The translations under genes were made by a program, and so were the position numbers. From contig OZ316899.1 in assembly GCA_973895155.1 (NCBI GenBank), forward strand, positions 2,418,001 to 2,482,000: a DNA stretch of 64,000 bases. Reading direction: 5' to 3'. The DNA is from Marsupella aquatica. Lineage: Eukaryota; Marchantiophyta. Below the pieces are notes generated by a model. It was not told the DNA's origin. It saw only the letters and a list, made by a program, of their open reading frames with translations, and ran no database searches. Numbering within the stretch: the first letter of the stretch is position 1; every line of letters starts with the position of its first letter. This document shows, piece by piece, positions 11,161 to 21,689 of this stretch.

Positions 11161-12330
11161 GCACAAACATGTGCCAAGCTTGGATCTACTGTACCATCAA
11201 TGTTGGGAAGGTGACATGGTGCACAGTTGCGCACATGATCCTTCCAAACCATACCATTGCGTCCCTCCAACATCAGGACACCAGAAGGCAACACTTCACG
11301 CACACGTAAGATTGTCCGGCCTGCAGTCACATCAAGTGTTGTGGGTGCTGTTTGCTGCAAATAAACATAATCACTAGGATGAAATCGGCGAATGCTTGCA
11401 CGGTAACCTCCTCCACGAATAGTGGCATACCTCAAACTATCACGATGTTGGGCAATGGCAAGGTTGTCAAAAGCCATGGGCATCACTCTGTGAAGTACCC
11501 GTGCTCTCTCTGAACACACCTTGACCCAAACATCAGGATCATCCAAGTTCACAACTGGTGCAGCATCACAACGAATAGCTGCTGGCAAATCTGGCTCTCT
11601 ACCATAGAGCAAAAAGTAAGGTGAGAAGGATGCAAGTGATGCTTGCCAACTGAAATGGTAGCCCATAGCTAACCAAGGTAGCTGGAGATCCCAATCTCCC
11701 AAATGACCAACCTGCAAGCCATACTTACGCAATCCTCTCTTCACAGTTTGCACAACTCTCTCAGCTAATCCATCTGCCTCAGGATGATCACGAGAGGTAG
11801 TACGATGATCAATCAAAGCTTGCTCACACAAATTCTCAAACTCTCCACGGAACTCAGTTCCCTGATCAGTCAATACCTCAACTGGTGCTCCAAAATGACT
11901 GAGTACACGATCCAAAAATGTAGTAGCAACTCCTCCACTGGCTTTATCTGGCAACGCCACTAACTCAATCCACTTGGAGAAGTGCTCCACCATGACCAAA
12001 ACATATCGATTATGACGTTGGGTAAGAGGTAATGGACCAGCAAAATCCAAACTCCAACAATATCCCAAACCCATGATTGGTAACGGGTGCAACTGGGGAG
12101 GGGAGCATTAAATGATGCTCTCACTCTATCACATACCACACATTTTGTTATCAACTGCTGGACATGAGTGTGCATACCACGCCACCAATACTGTGTCTGT
12201 AGCAAGCTGTAAGTGCGCTTCACACCAAAGTGACCCAACTCCTCATGCGCATGTCGCACCAAATGTACTCGTTGTGATGGTTTTGGTACCACCAACACCC
12301 TACCATCATGCAGTACTCTCAGAAGATGGT
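11160..12330 (-). pseudogene. Gypsy integrase
   Basis: The zinc-binding HHCC domain is at about 12250-12140 (HAHEELGHFGVKRTY, then CVVCDRV). The core begins near 12060 with WSLDFAGPLPLT, then VLTDQGTEF, and EADGLAERVVQTVK with the catalytic Glu, giving the D,D-35-E triad. A frame change near 12090 separates the zinc domain from the core. A C-terminal beta-rich domain (LPSGVLMLEG, WKDHVRNCAP) leads straight into a PHD finger. Integrase inserts the cDNA copy into the host genome. Confidence 0.85.
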
Positions 12331-12339
12331 TTCCTTCCC

Positions 12340-14520
12340 ATCAAAACCTCTTGGCTCTTTGCAGAACCCTGTCACGCTCCTTGGCATCAACACTGCCAAC
12401 AATAGAACCACTGCGCAGATATTCCAACACTCTCACATCATTGTGAATATCTTGTTGTCCAGAAGTTACCTCACCAACATCCACATCTGAAGACTCATCA
12501 TCCACTCCATCCAATGGGGTAGAGTCCATGGATCCACTGTATGCTGGCACCCAACAAAGAAAGGCAGATGCATGCCATCCTAGCACCATCTCCTTATCTG
12601 ACTCATCATGCCATCTGGCTCCAGTCTCATCCTGCTGACTGGTACATGGGTTGCGGCTCAACCCATCTGCATCCAAGTTCACCTTTTCAGGTCTATGTAC
12701 AACCTGGAAATCATATTCCTACAACAACAATGCCCATCTTGCAAGCTTCCCAGTGAGCTTGTCAGACTCCATTAACCACTTGAGAGGCTGATGATCAGTG
12801 ATCAAGGTGAAGGGGTTACCAAACAAGTAGCAACAAAAGTGTGCAATAGCCCACATTGCTGCCAAACACTCTCCCTCATAAGAGCTATACTTAGCCTCTG
12901 TTGAATTGTTTGATCTACTGGCATAAGCCACAACAAACTCATTCCCCTCATCATCCTTCTGAGTCAGCACTACTCCAAGTCCTACTCCACTCCAATCAGT
13001 GTGTAGCTGAAATGGTCTGCCTGAAATGGGTCTTCTCAAAATAGGGGATGATGCCAACCTTTGCTTCAACTCCTGAAAGGCATGCTCTTGGTCATCACCC
13101 CAAATCCATTCCTGATCCAACTTAGTGAGTATGGTCAAAGGTTTAGCAAGCTTGCTAAATCCTTTAACATACCTCCTGTAGTAGCTCGTCAATCCCAAGA
13201 ATGTACAAACTCTACTCACATCAGTAGGACAAGGAATCTGTGTAATGGCCTCCACTTTAATCTGTTGTACACCTAATCCCCCTGGGTATATAGTGTGGCC
13301 CAAATACTCAATCTGGTCTTGGAAGAACTTACACTTGCTAGATGGAGCTTCAACCCATGTGCTCTCAATCTCTCCAACACAATCTGCAAGTGCTGCTGAT
13401 GTTCTTCCACAGTAGAAGAATAGACCAAAATATCATCAATATTGTTAACATCTGACAAAATCCAAACCTGCAAGGATTCGATCCATGACTCTCTGGAACT
13501 CAGCTGGTGCATTCTTCAACCCAAATGGTAAGAATAATCACTGATACAAATGATCTTTGTCATAAGAATCAATCCCCCAGAATGCTGTCTTGGACCTGTC
13601 AGCATGCCTAATTGAAAGTTGATGGTATCCTGCCCTTAGATCCAATGAATTGAAAACCTTTGCATGCCCCACAACATCAAAGATCTCCTCAGGTGTGGGC
13701 ATGGCATATCTATCAGATTTTGTCTGGCGATTAATGGGTCTATAATCACCACACATGCGCCTATCTGTGTAATTGCCATGGACATCCTTCTTGGCTGGCA
13801 TCACTGTAGCAGATGCATACTCCCCATATGAAATCTCCACCAAATGCGCCTTACCTTTTTTTTCTGCGAATCAACAAATTCAATAAGGTATTTGGCCATT
13901 TGACCAGTGCTGTCGGATAATATTCAATAAAGCTAAGAAAGCTGCCTGTAGGCGATACCGACGAGGTCCAGCCAGATGAGCGCCGGCCAAGGCGGGTTGG
14001 AAGTCAGAAGGCCCGCAGTACCCGCCTAAACCTTTGCTTCGAGAAGGGGAAGGCACTGGAAACACCAGTAATCGGGAAGGGGCCTAGGATTGCACGTCCG
14101 GTGATTACTCCGGGTCCGGCGCTTCCCCCGAAAATAGGAAAGAAATATATTTTCCTGGAGCACTTCAATCGAGTTGGCTTTTGAAACGGATCCAGCCTCT
14201 AACAAATCTTGAGTTCTGCTTTGAATTAGAGCTCTCTCCATGTCACTATAACGGTATGGCCTACGAAAGATTGGCGCATCACTAGCCAATTCAATCTAAA
14301 TACCAGGACCCTTTAATGTCCCCAAATCCTTTATGCTAAATGCAAAACAATTCCAGTAACTCTTCAGGAATTGATGCATGCGACGTCTCTCCTCCCCTGT
14401 CAACTTAGGGCCAAGTTGTGGTTCCCAACTCTCCACCAAATCCCTAATATCTCTTTGTAGGGTAGAAGAGATAGCCGATGATTGCTATTTAGCAGTAGAT
14501 TGAGCAGTCCCTTCCTGCTC
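12340..14520 (-). pseudogene. Gypsy reverse transcriptase and RNase H
   Basis: RT starts with the PYRYSDMERALI block near 14245, then LLEAGSV near 14190. It resumes after an insert with GEYASATVMPAKKD, RMCGDYRPIN and SLDLRAGYHQL, then NIDDILVYS near 13440 (catalytic Asp pair), the thumb motif EYLGHTIYP and FLGLTSYYRRY. RNase H follows near 13000 (LHTDWSGVGLG, ITDHQPLKWL) and ends in the VNLDADGLSRNP tether. Two frame changes (near 13530 and 13290) plus stops inactivate it. Compared with the family, nothing essential is deleted apart from the insertion. Confidence 0.85.
13861..14177 (-). mobile_element. Short poly(A)-tailed insert in gypsy RT
   Basis: About 315 bp interrupt the RT between LLEAGSV and GEYASATV. 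On the minus strand the insert ends in eight A residues and is bordered by a short AAAAG direct repeat; removing it leaves the RT frame continuous. A terminal A-run and a short duplication fit a SINE or another small retroposon. I could not find convincing pol III A and B boxes, so the class is open. Confidence 0.5.
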
Positions 14521-14539
14521 AACAATCTGTCCAGTCTTG

Positions 14540-15720
14540 GCCAATCCCCATACATCCATGGACCGTCTGCTCGCCCCCAGCTGTGGTTTGTACTATCTCA
14601 GTGGACCGCAAGCTCACCAAGGGACAATCAGTAATTCCAGCAGAGCGCATCCGCAATTGTTCAGCTACTCTCAAGCTGATAATCCAAGTCAAACAATTCA
14701 GATCCATTGCTTGACCAAGAACCTGGAGCCGCAAACCCTCTGACACAGAGGCAACTGCAGTGGTACCAGTCAAAAATCCCATAGCACGCTCTCTCTCATC
14801 AGCAGTAGGTTCCACTAACTGTTGGAGAGTTGTGTCCCACACAAGTCCAAGGCCACCTGCTCTGAATGCATATGAAGCAGAGTGGCTTACAAGAGTGGGT
14901 AATGCACAACGTGGGCGCCCAACTGCATTGACCACTGCCAATGGAGGTCTATCAGGTTGGGTCACACCCTGTGCACGACGCCCAGGATCCAAAATATCAT
15001 CCACCACTAAGGCTGGTGAGCGTGGAATGTTGTCAAATGCGCGCTTCAGCATCTCACATGGGATCAAATTAGTCCACCACAAGCGTGGACGATGTGCACG
15101 AGAACCCACACGTGCAGCATCCAATAACACAACAGGTCCAATCCAAGACCTCACTTGGTGAACATTGGCAACAATCCAACTACGATCATCACCTAACAAT
15201 GGCACATTCTCCAAAATGTATGCTGGAGACTGTGTTTGATGTAGCTGGAGATGACGTAGCACCCGTAACATCTCCCAAAACAATGCAGAGCGTGGATCAT
15301 GAAGTCCATGCCCAACGCCAGCTCTAGATTGGCCCTGACATGGCTAACCAGCAATCACCAAATCAATGGGGCCAACACGATGCAGATGATCCACCCCCAA
15401 CAATGAAATATCAACAGGTAGTGCATGCTGATAACCACAAACAGCATCCACTGGCAGCAACTGTGGATATCTATCCACCAACATAGCCATATGTCGCAAT
15501 GAGACCCTCCGTGCTGTCTCATCTGTCTCCACATACAAATAACGACGCACGGGAATTCTTGCCTGAAGAACAACAGCCAATCCAATGCTAATCCCACCAA
15601 AAAGATCCAACAAACAAATACCCTCCGGTGGATACTGCCAAGCAATAGGAGTGGTATCCAATGGTGAAAGAGTCACAGGTCCATCTGCAAGAGACTGCTT
15701 TGCTCCTGACTATGGTGTAA
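14540..15720 (-). pseudogene. C5-cytosine DNA methyltransferase domain of gypsy polyprotein
   Basis: The C5 methyltransferase motifs occur in canonical order: motif I LDLFGG at about 15605 (SAM binding), the catalytic PCQGQS loop near 15335, ENV at about 15208, the RAHRPRLWW block near 15095 (motif VIII, RxR), and the late ERERAMGF block near 14790. The enzyme would transfer a methyl group from SAM to C5 of cytosine in DNA. One stop (15344-15346) falls directly before PCQGQS, where a Trp is likely, and splits the domain. It lies between the protease and RT frames in the same orientation, so it was part of the polyprotein and not a separate insertion. Target specificity cannot be read. Confidence 0.85.
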
Positions 15721-15739
15721 AAGCATGAAGCCATGCATC

Positions 15740-16554
15740 ATGTACCAATCGTGCTGCTACCTATGGCAAGGCTTGTGCAGTGCCCCACACTGGTGGCACA
15801 ACATTGCCAACAGGTAATCCTCGTATGATGTGCTCCTCATGAGACTCCTCCAATGGTGGAACATTTGCTGCATGCGCATTACCCTCAATCAAATCATCAG
15901 GTCCAGCAATTACACCACTGAATGCTGCCAAAGACAATGGTGTGGATTTAGGGCCTCCCACAGGTCCACTAAATCTCACTGGCAATTTGTTCAATCGAGC
16001 ATCTCCTGACTGCCAATCAGGTCTATATGACACTAATTCCTCCAAAAAATCAAGAATAAATCCCATGGGGTAGAGCACTGTACATCTCACCAACACATCA
16101 TATGACTTTGCTTAGTCATAATAGCTCGCGCTTGTATCTGTGAGCTATCTGTGGTATGACCTTCCTGAATCCTCAAATCAAGAGGTCTCTTGGTAATGTG
16201 CTGTGTAGGTGTAAGTCCCCCCAATGAAGTCTGAATGGGAAAGGGACAATCCTCCAAATCCTCTGGATGCAATCCCAATCCACGTATGACAGACTTTCCC
16301 AACATCAAGGGCTGAGCACCAGTATCCAGTAACACCCTCTTTGGCTGGTATATTGCTCTAGAAGGCCCAACTAATCGGAAGATGCCACTCCGATTATCCA
16401 GTGATACAACACTAGGTTTAAACCTAGTCCTCTCAAATGCAGGGCGTGCTGGTAAATCCACCAACCTCGCTGCTGCTGCATGCCATGTCTCACTAGTAGC
16501 AGTAGGTGGCATGGTCTTCATTGCTTCAACACTCAGAAAGAGCTGACCCACCAT
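15740..16554 (-). pseudogene. Gypsy aspartic protease
   Basis: The retropepsin motif is LLDTGAQPLMLG at about 16330, followed by RGLGL. The second conserved block (a diverged LVGC, then TVLYPMGFILDF) follows a frame change near 16090. Retropepsins cut the gag-pol polyprotein as homodimers. The catalytic Asp and the DTGA turn are intact, but the frame break and the missing gag make the gene non-functional. The upstream end coincides with the LINE junction, so the original N-terminal part is lost. Confidence 0.75.
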
Positions 16555-17320
16555 CGTGTTCCAATTTCATCAGTTGGTCAATCCACTCTCCATTGTCACT
16601 GAAATAGAACCTGTCCAGCCGGGATTGCACCATTTTGCCATTTATGTTCCTGCGCCAAGTAAAGCTCGCCCCGTCAACAGCTCCCTTAAAGATTATTGCA
16701 TCTACCAGGTTAAATCTGACCTTGAAAAACCGCCAGAACTCTGCCTCTCGACCCTTAATTAGAGGGGAGTCCCCTGTAGAGTCTTTCCTCCGCTCTATCA
16801 TATTAAAATCCCCGCAAATGATCCAGTTAGCCTGAGGCAATATCTGCTTGAGCTCGTTCCATAGTATTGTTCTTCGTCTAGGCAAATTAGGTGCATATAC
16901 ACTTAATATCCCAAAATTGCATTTTGCATATCTCACTAATGCCCATACTGCACGCTCGAGATCCACCATTCCCGACGCGATCAGTTGTACAGCCGGGTGT
17001 AAGAGTAAGGATGTTCCTCCGCGTCCCTCCTCAGGGGCCGAGGTGACACACCGGTATAGGGGCAATATTGCTCGCATAGCTACGTCCAATCTAAACTGAT
17101 CTGCTTTGATTTCCTATAGTGCCAAAATATCCAGCCTTTCCTTTCGCGATTCTATCCAAATCTTAACAACATTCTTCCTATTGGGCTCACACAGCCCACA
17201 CACATTCCAAGAGGCGATCTTCAACATTCCACCCATGCTGTGTCCACCTCCCCACAATCCCCTAGCACTTACAGCCAATTCCGGCACCCGAAGAAGTACT
17301 CGACCCAACACTCCAGCTCC
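16530..17320 (-). pseudogene. LINE endonuclease (APE type), truncated
   Basis: Two frames cover the N-terminal part of an ORF2: LKIASWNVCGLCEPNRKN near 17225 (the catalytic Asn region), then CGDFNMIERR near 16810 and SRLDRFYFS near 16620. An SDH-like end (ALSEC) is reached at 16530, where the gypsy sequence begins. The endonuclease nicks target DNA to prime reverse transcription. RT is entirely missing, so this is a 5' fragment joined to the gypsy element in the same orientation. Confidence 0.8.
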
Positions 17321-17449
17321 TGCGGCTCCTGGGTGTCTCCGTTAGAAAATCCCCAATCTCCTCCATCAGGTGATCCCCTACAGGTGACGCGGTGCCCACC
17401 AAATCACCCCCTCCACCAGCTCCCGGTGGGGTGGCAATATCCACTGTCA

Positions 17450-18860
17450 TCCTCGCCCTCTCCTCCCCGGGTGAACACTAAAATGCCTTCCCTGAAACAG
17501 GTACAGACAAAAGTGAGAACTTAAGGGAGCGCTGTTTTTTTGCCTCTTGAGGTGCACAGTCCTTCTTAGCCACTGGCGGTGTCCTCTTGTCCAGCTTCCT
17601 TGCTCTCTCTTTCCCTTTGCCGGAGACATACTCCTCATACTCAGACATATCCACATCAGTGTCCCCATGAAACGAATATGCCTCCGCTTCCACCCCATCC
17701 TCATCGCTGTGCGTTTCAATCGAGTCTGCAATAGTCGATGCAGCCTTCCCGCTAGGTGCAAAGCTCCATGCCTCGGCATCTAGAATGCTAGGCAACAACA
17801 CTTTGGTTGCCGGTTGTTCCGTTGTCAACACCCTGCTCAGGGCAGGTCGCAGCTCCTCTCCCCTGTCCCTCTGAGAGGCAATAGTCAAATTTTCTGCATT
17901 CCCCTTCCCACCTTGTTGATTGTCAGTGGAATCTAAGGCTGCTTCTTCTCGCATCAAAGCTTCAACAGCCAGTAAGTCCGCAGTTACCGTGTTGTCCTCC
18001 CTAGGGGCAGTCCTTCCCACTCCCATTTTGACCCGTAGATTCGAGGCTAATTGCCTCCTCAACACCTCTTTTGGGTCTCCCTTGGCTACCTCATCCAATT
18101 TGTCAGGAGTATCATCTGCCGCCTCCCCTTTGTTCTCTTGATCAGCTTCCGCCACTACGTCTCTTCCCTCTCGGCATTCCCGGGCAAGGTGCCCCTTCTT
18201 GTTACATTTGAAACAGTGAAAAGGAATGTTCTTGAATAGAATCGGTTGCCAAATTATTATATCCTCTCAAATTTTGACTCTAGCACTTTGTGGCACCTCC
18301 CGTTCCGTATCCCACAGAATGCAGGCCCTATCATGCGGATAAGAGCTGTAGTCATCACCTTGACTGTAATGCAGCAGCTTCCCCAGTGATTCCGCAATCT
18401 TAATGCGACACCCCTCTAATACCAGCGCGCGGAACGGTAGCTCTATCCACCCCTGGAAACTTAGTGAATTTTGCAGACCTGATATCAAAGGAAGGATCCC
18501 AAGGAAAAGTAAATACTAATTTCCGTTCCAAAAACCAGGGGGCGGCCTCTAGGGCCAAATCACGATGGTCCGCATTTTCAAACACCACCATATAGAAACT
18601 TTTCCCTACAAATTTCACTTGCAATACCGGCCAATTGTGCTCCTCAATCATCCATTCTTCCACCCATGCCCAAAACGTTGGCAACATTGGGGTCCAGTCG
18701 GTGAAGTAACAGAGCATTGCACAATTGTACAGTTGCTTCACATTCCCCGTTGCCTCCTCAAGACTCCAGTCCACCGTTGTGTACAACTTAGAGCTCCAGT
18801 CCCCCTTTTTGTTATCCGCAATCTCTTTTAATATATTGATGCATTTGTCCGACACTTCTT
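17450..18860 (-). pseudogene. LINE ORF1 (DUF4283 and CCHC zinc knuckle)
   Basis: The N-terminal DUF4283 domain is at 18855-18400 (LPTFWAWVEEWM, FENADHRDLALEAAPWF, then PWDPSF) and continues in a shifted frame with GWIELPFRALVLEGC and RACILWDTE. After a stop at 18267 the frame continues into a zinc knuckle, CFKCNKKGHLAREC at about 18215. A long acidic, low-complexity tail follows to 17478. ORF1 proteins of plant LINEs bind the element RNA. The frameshift and stop make it a pseudogene; it precedes the endonuclease frame as expected. Confidence 0.8.
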
Positions 18861-20298
18861 CCCTCTCAGGTCCTTCCCCTGCTTCAATGTCACTCCTGCT
18901 ATAGAAACTCCTGGCTCAGCTGATTGTGATCCCTGGATAGGAGATTTTGCATCACGGATACGAACTTCAGCTCCCAATGTTCAAGCTGATGCCGCAGAAC
19001 TCAGTTTGGTCGGCTCCACCCCCGGGCATAGTGATGCCCCAGCTGCACGCGTATCACCAGTCTCCTCTCGAAGTGCCCGGGGTTCTCCAAAATCCAATTG
19101 CCGCTTACGAGCACGCTCAGAGTTTGCATACAAATCAAAGGGCGGCTGAGCCACAAAGTAAGGCCGCCTGTTTGGCGCGTCCTACGCTCCCCTGCCCTGG
19201 GGTAGAGGCAAGCTTCGTGAATCCTGCCTACTGTACCTCCCATTTATCTCATTGTGCAATGTCATCTTACTGAAAATGCAGGAGCAATACCAAAGTAATA
19301 AGGGACAGTTGCCTCTCACCTCACGCCCCAAGCTTTCAGTGTGTTTTGTGGCCTGCGATCCTTGCTTAATCTTCCTCTTACCGTTTCCTCAGCTATTGCA
19401 TTCTTTGTTTACACCTTCCAGCCTCGTCCCTTGGCCTTGCACTGTTCACCGACCACTTCCACTATGTCCGATTCTCCCGATCCACCGCTGCAACCCTCTT
19501 GCTGATCTTCAGCCAGCCCTTACCCTATCTATTCCTTGCCCACGCTCTCTTGTTTTCTCTTAATCTGCTCTTACTTGCCTCTGTGCTTCCATCTCTTCTC
19601 ATCTTAATCCCTAATCCCTCCTCCCCGTTGGCTCTCCTATAGTTTTATCCGTTGGTTTCTCACTTTTCTGCTTTTCTTGTTACCCTGATACCAGAAGCAA
19701 TGGTTTTCCCGTCTAATCCCACTTACTCCCAATCCCTAATCCACCTTTGCAAACCGTATACTCCCACTCCTTACTCAAACCCTTAGTTTACACTCTCGTT
19801 CAAAAGAGCTTCCCCAAGTCAATCTACAGAATCTAATCGCCTTCCACCCCCAACCCGATGACCCAGCAAGGCACATCCCCAAATTAATGTTCCGCTGTCC
19901 GCCTAGGTCCTCAGTTCTCCTCAGTTCCGCTTCCTCAAATTTGCCTCTTGGCCTGCTCAAACCCCTGTATATACTTAGAGTTAACTCAATGCATAGTATT
20001 TGTTTGAATGAAATGATCTTTTTTGTTGAATGATTCTAGATCTTGTCATTAGAATAAATATTAGTTGGATGGAATATTTGATAGTACAATAATGCCCAGA
20101 CCAGTACCTGTTCTCCTCTCCCTATTCCTTTCCTTATTAGAATTCATGTACTCCAAAAAGAGATAATGCGTCAGCATATGACTTTTCACTTTGGAGAAGT
20201 ATTTGCAACTGCAGTGTTAAATTCAATAGAGCCACTTGTATACCCTTATGTAGTTTACGGGCAGGATTGGGCTTGCACAATTTTTATCTTGTATTGAG
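18861..20298. other. LINE leader and unexplained DNA
   Basis: This stretch is pyrimidine-rich on the plus strand, especially 19380-19800. It could be the 5' untranslated leader of the minus-strand LINE. From about 19980 it becomes AT-rich. No domain, RNA gene or clear repeat was recognised. Confidence 0.3.
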
Positions 20299-20508
20299 AT
20301 GGATCTCAACAAACCTCCCTCCGATGAATCTCCCGTTTCTTTCTCGTTGGGAGATATTTGTTTTGTGACTCGACCCAAGGTAGCTGCCAAGGAGGCAATA
20401 GTCCGTAGGTATGGAGAAAAGGGTTATGATGTTGTGCTTTCATCCACAGAACCATTCCTTGTGGTGTCTGCTACCCAATCTAGAATAGTAATCATGATTT
20501 TAACTTAA
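20299..20508 (+). CDS. Hypothetical short open frame, unknown
   Basis: A 69-codon frame begins MDLNKPPSDESPVSFSLGD after an AT-rich stretch and ends about 90 bp before the LTR at 20597. The sequence is non-repetitive and protein-like (an SFSLGDICFV block, then KEAIVRRYGEKGYDVV), so it may be the first exon or N-terminus of a gene cut by the LTR. Nothing in it is recognised. Confidence 0.3.
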   Translation: MDLNKPPSDESPVSFSLGDICFVTRPKVAAKEAIVRRYGEKGYDVVLSSTEPFLVVSATQSRIVIMILT

Positions 20509-20596
20509 GTTCTCTCTTGACACTAGCAGCCATAGGCCCGGTGCTTCCTCAAGGACCACATTTTCCCCCCAGACACCGTGCTGTCTACCAGGGCTA

Positions 20597-21687
20597 TGGT
20601 CTCTGGACAAGAGGAGGATGAGCATCCTCATCCTCTGAGCTGATGTTCACTACATTCACCACGGATTGTACCCAAACGAGTGGTGCAACTAGTGGTGGAG
20701 AGTGGCTTGAATGAGGCCAAGGCGGCGGTTGAAATAGTGCCAATGAGTTGGCTGCGGGTGTAGGTAGAGGCAATGCCATAGGATTCAGAAGGTCGTAGGG
20801 AAAGCCGAGTGATGTGAGGATTGATGACTTGCCCGTATTTGGACTACCAAATTGGTAGTCAAGGAAAGACTGAACTTTGGCGGGTATATGGTTGAAGTGA
20901 TGTTGTTGCAGGTCCATCGTGCTCGGGAACATGAAGACCTCATCCGGAAGTCAAAGGAGCGCTTCTCCAAAGCCAAGATACTTTGAACCGTTGAAGAAGA
21001 ATTCGACGATCTCATTGTCTTGACAAAATTTTCTCTGAAAGGGAAGGTTGAGGTCATTGTTGTAGTGAGAACGCCCGACCAAACGGATGAGTTGTTCGTA
21101 CTCTCTTTCGGCTTTGTACCTGCGCGGGTTGAATTTGGCAAGCATTTTTGCCAGATGATTACCACTAGACAGAAATTGAACCCAAAAGCAAATGGCCAAA
21201 ATGGACATAATTGTGACAGACATATGGTGAGGTGTGGTGGATAGTAAGGAAGGAACGAACGAGCTGGGATCAAAGCTGGCCCGAGTGAAGTGCCGATACT
21301 AAGCAAGGGAATGGCTTGCCTTTTATACCCTAGTGGGACGTTGGTCGATCGGCCCCTACCCCTTTCCGATAGGCTGAGTTCTTCACGCTTGCAGTGTACC
21401 GGCCACTCCGCAGGTCCAAATCAGGGCGTCTTAGAGAGCTGCTTCTTGATCCGTTATATGGACCCGAGGTAGACGGCCATAACAAACTCATAACCCGGCG
21501 GTACGGGTGGCGCTCTGCTGCCAGCCCAAGCGTAAATGCTCTTTATTGAGTAATTTTGTCTTATTCATGATTACTAACTATTTTAGTGTCGCTATGCTAA
21601 TAACTACGGACTACTAAGTCCGTAGCGTGCATGCTCAGCATGGATTAGGCCGAATTACTCATTACTAGCCGTGCTGGCGGTGTCACA
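20597..21687 (-). mobile_element. Gypsy 3' LTR (family shared with 59264-60357)
   Basis: A 1091-bp LTR matches 59264-60357 over its whole length in the same orientation. On the minus strand it starts TGTGACACCGCC and ends GACCA, giving the TG...CA ends. It has a TATAAAA box (21321-21327) about 360 bp in, and the reading after it is open for about 90 codons (MSVTIMSILAICFW). Similarity between the two copies stops exactly at both ends, which fixes the boundaries. It directly follows the integrase end of the element at 21.7-23.8 kb. Confidence 0.85.
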
Positions 21688-21689
21688 TA

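Larger units (their letters stand above)
11010..16554 (-). mobile_element. Ty3/gypsy element with C5 methyltransferase and PHD finger
   Basis: A single minus-strand internal region in the order protease, C5-cytosine methyltransferase, reverse transcriptase, RNase H, integrase, PHD finger. The 5' LTR and gag are missing: the reading stops at a junction with a LINE near 16.55 kb. There is a ~315-bp insert in the RT and several stop codons, many of them at expected Trp positions. Gypsy elements with a captured DNA cytosine methyltransferase were reported in charophyte algae and dinoflagellates (de Mendoza and colleagues, 2018). The extra PHD finger in place of a chromodomain suggests targeting to marked chromatin; that is inference. 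Confidence 0.85.

Noticed and set aside
13861-14177. Spliced intron in gypsy RT
   Set aside because: The borders are not GT...AG on the coding strand and there is a terminal A-run, which fits a retroposon better.
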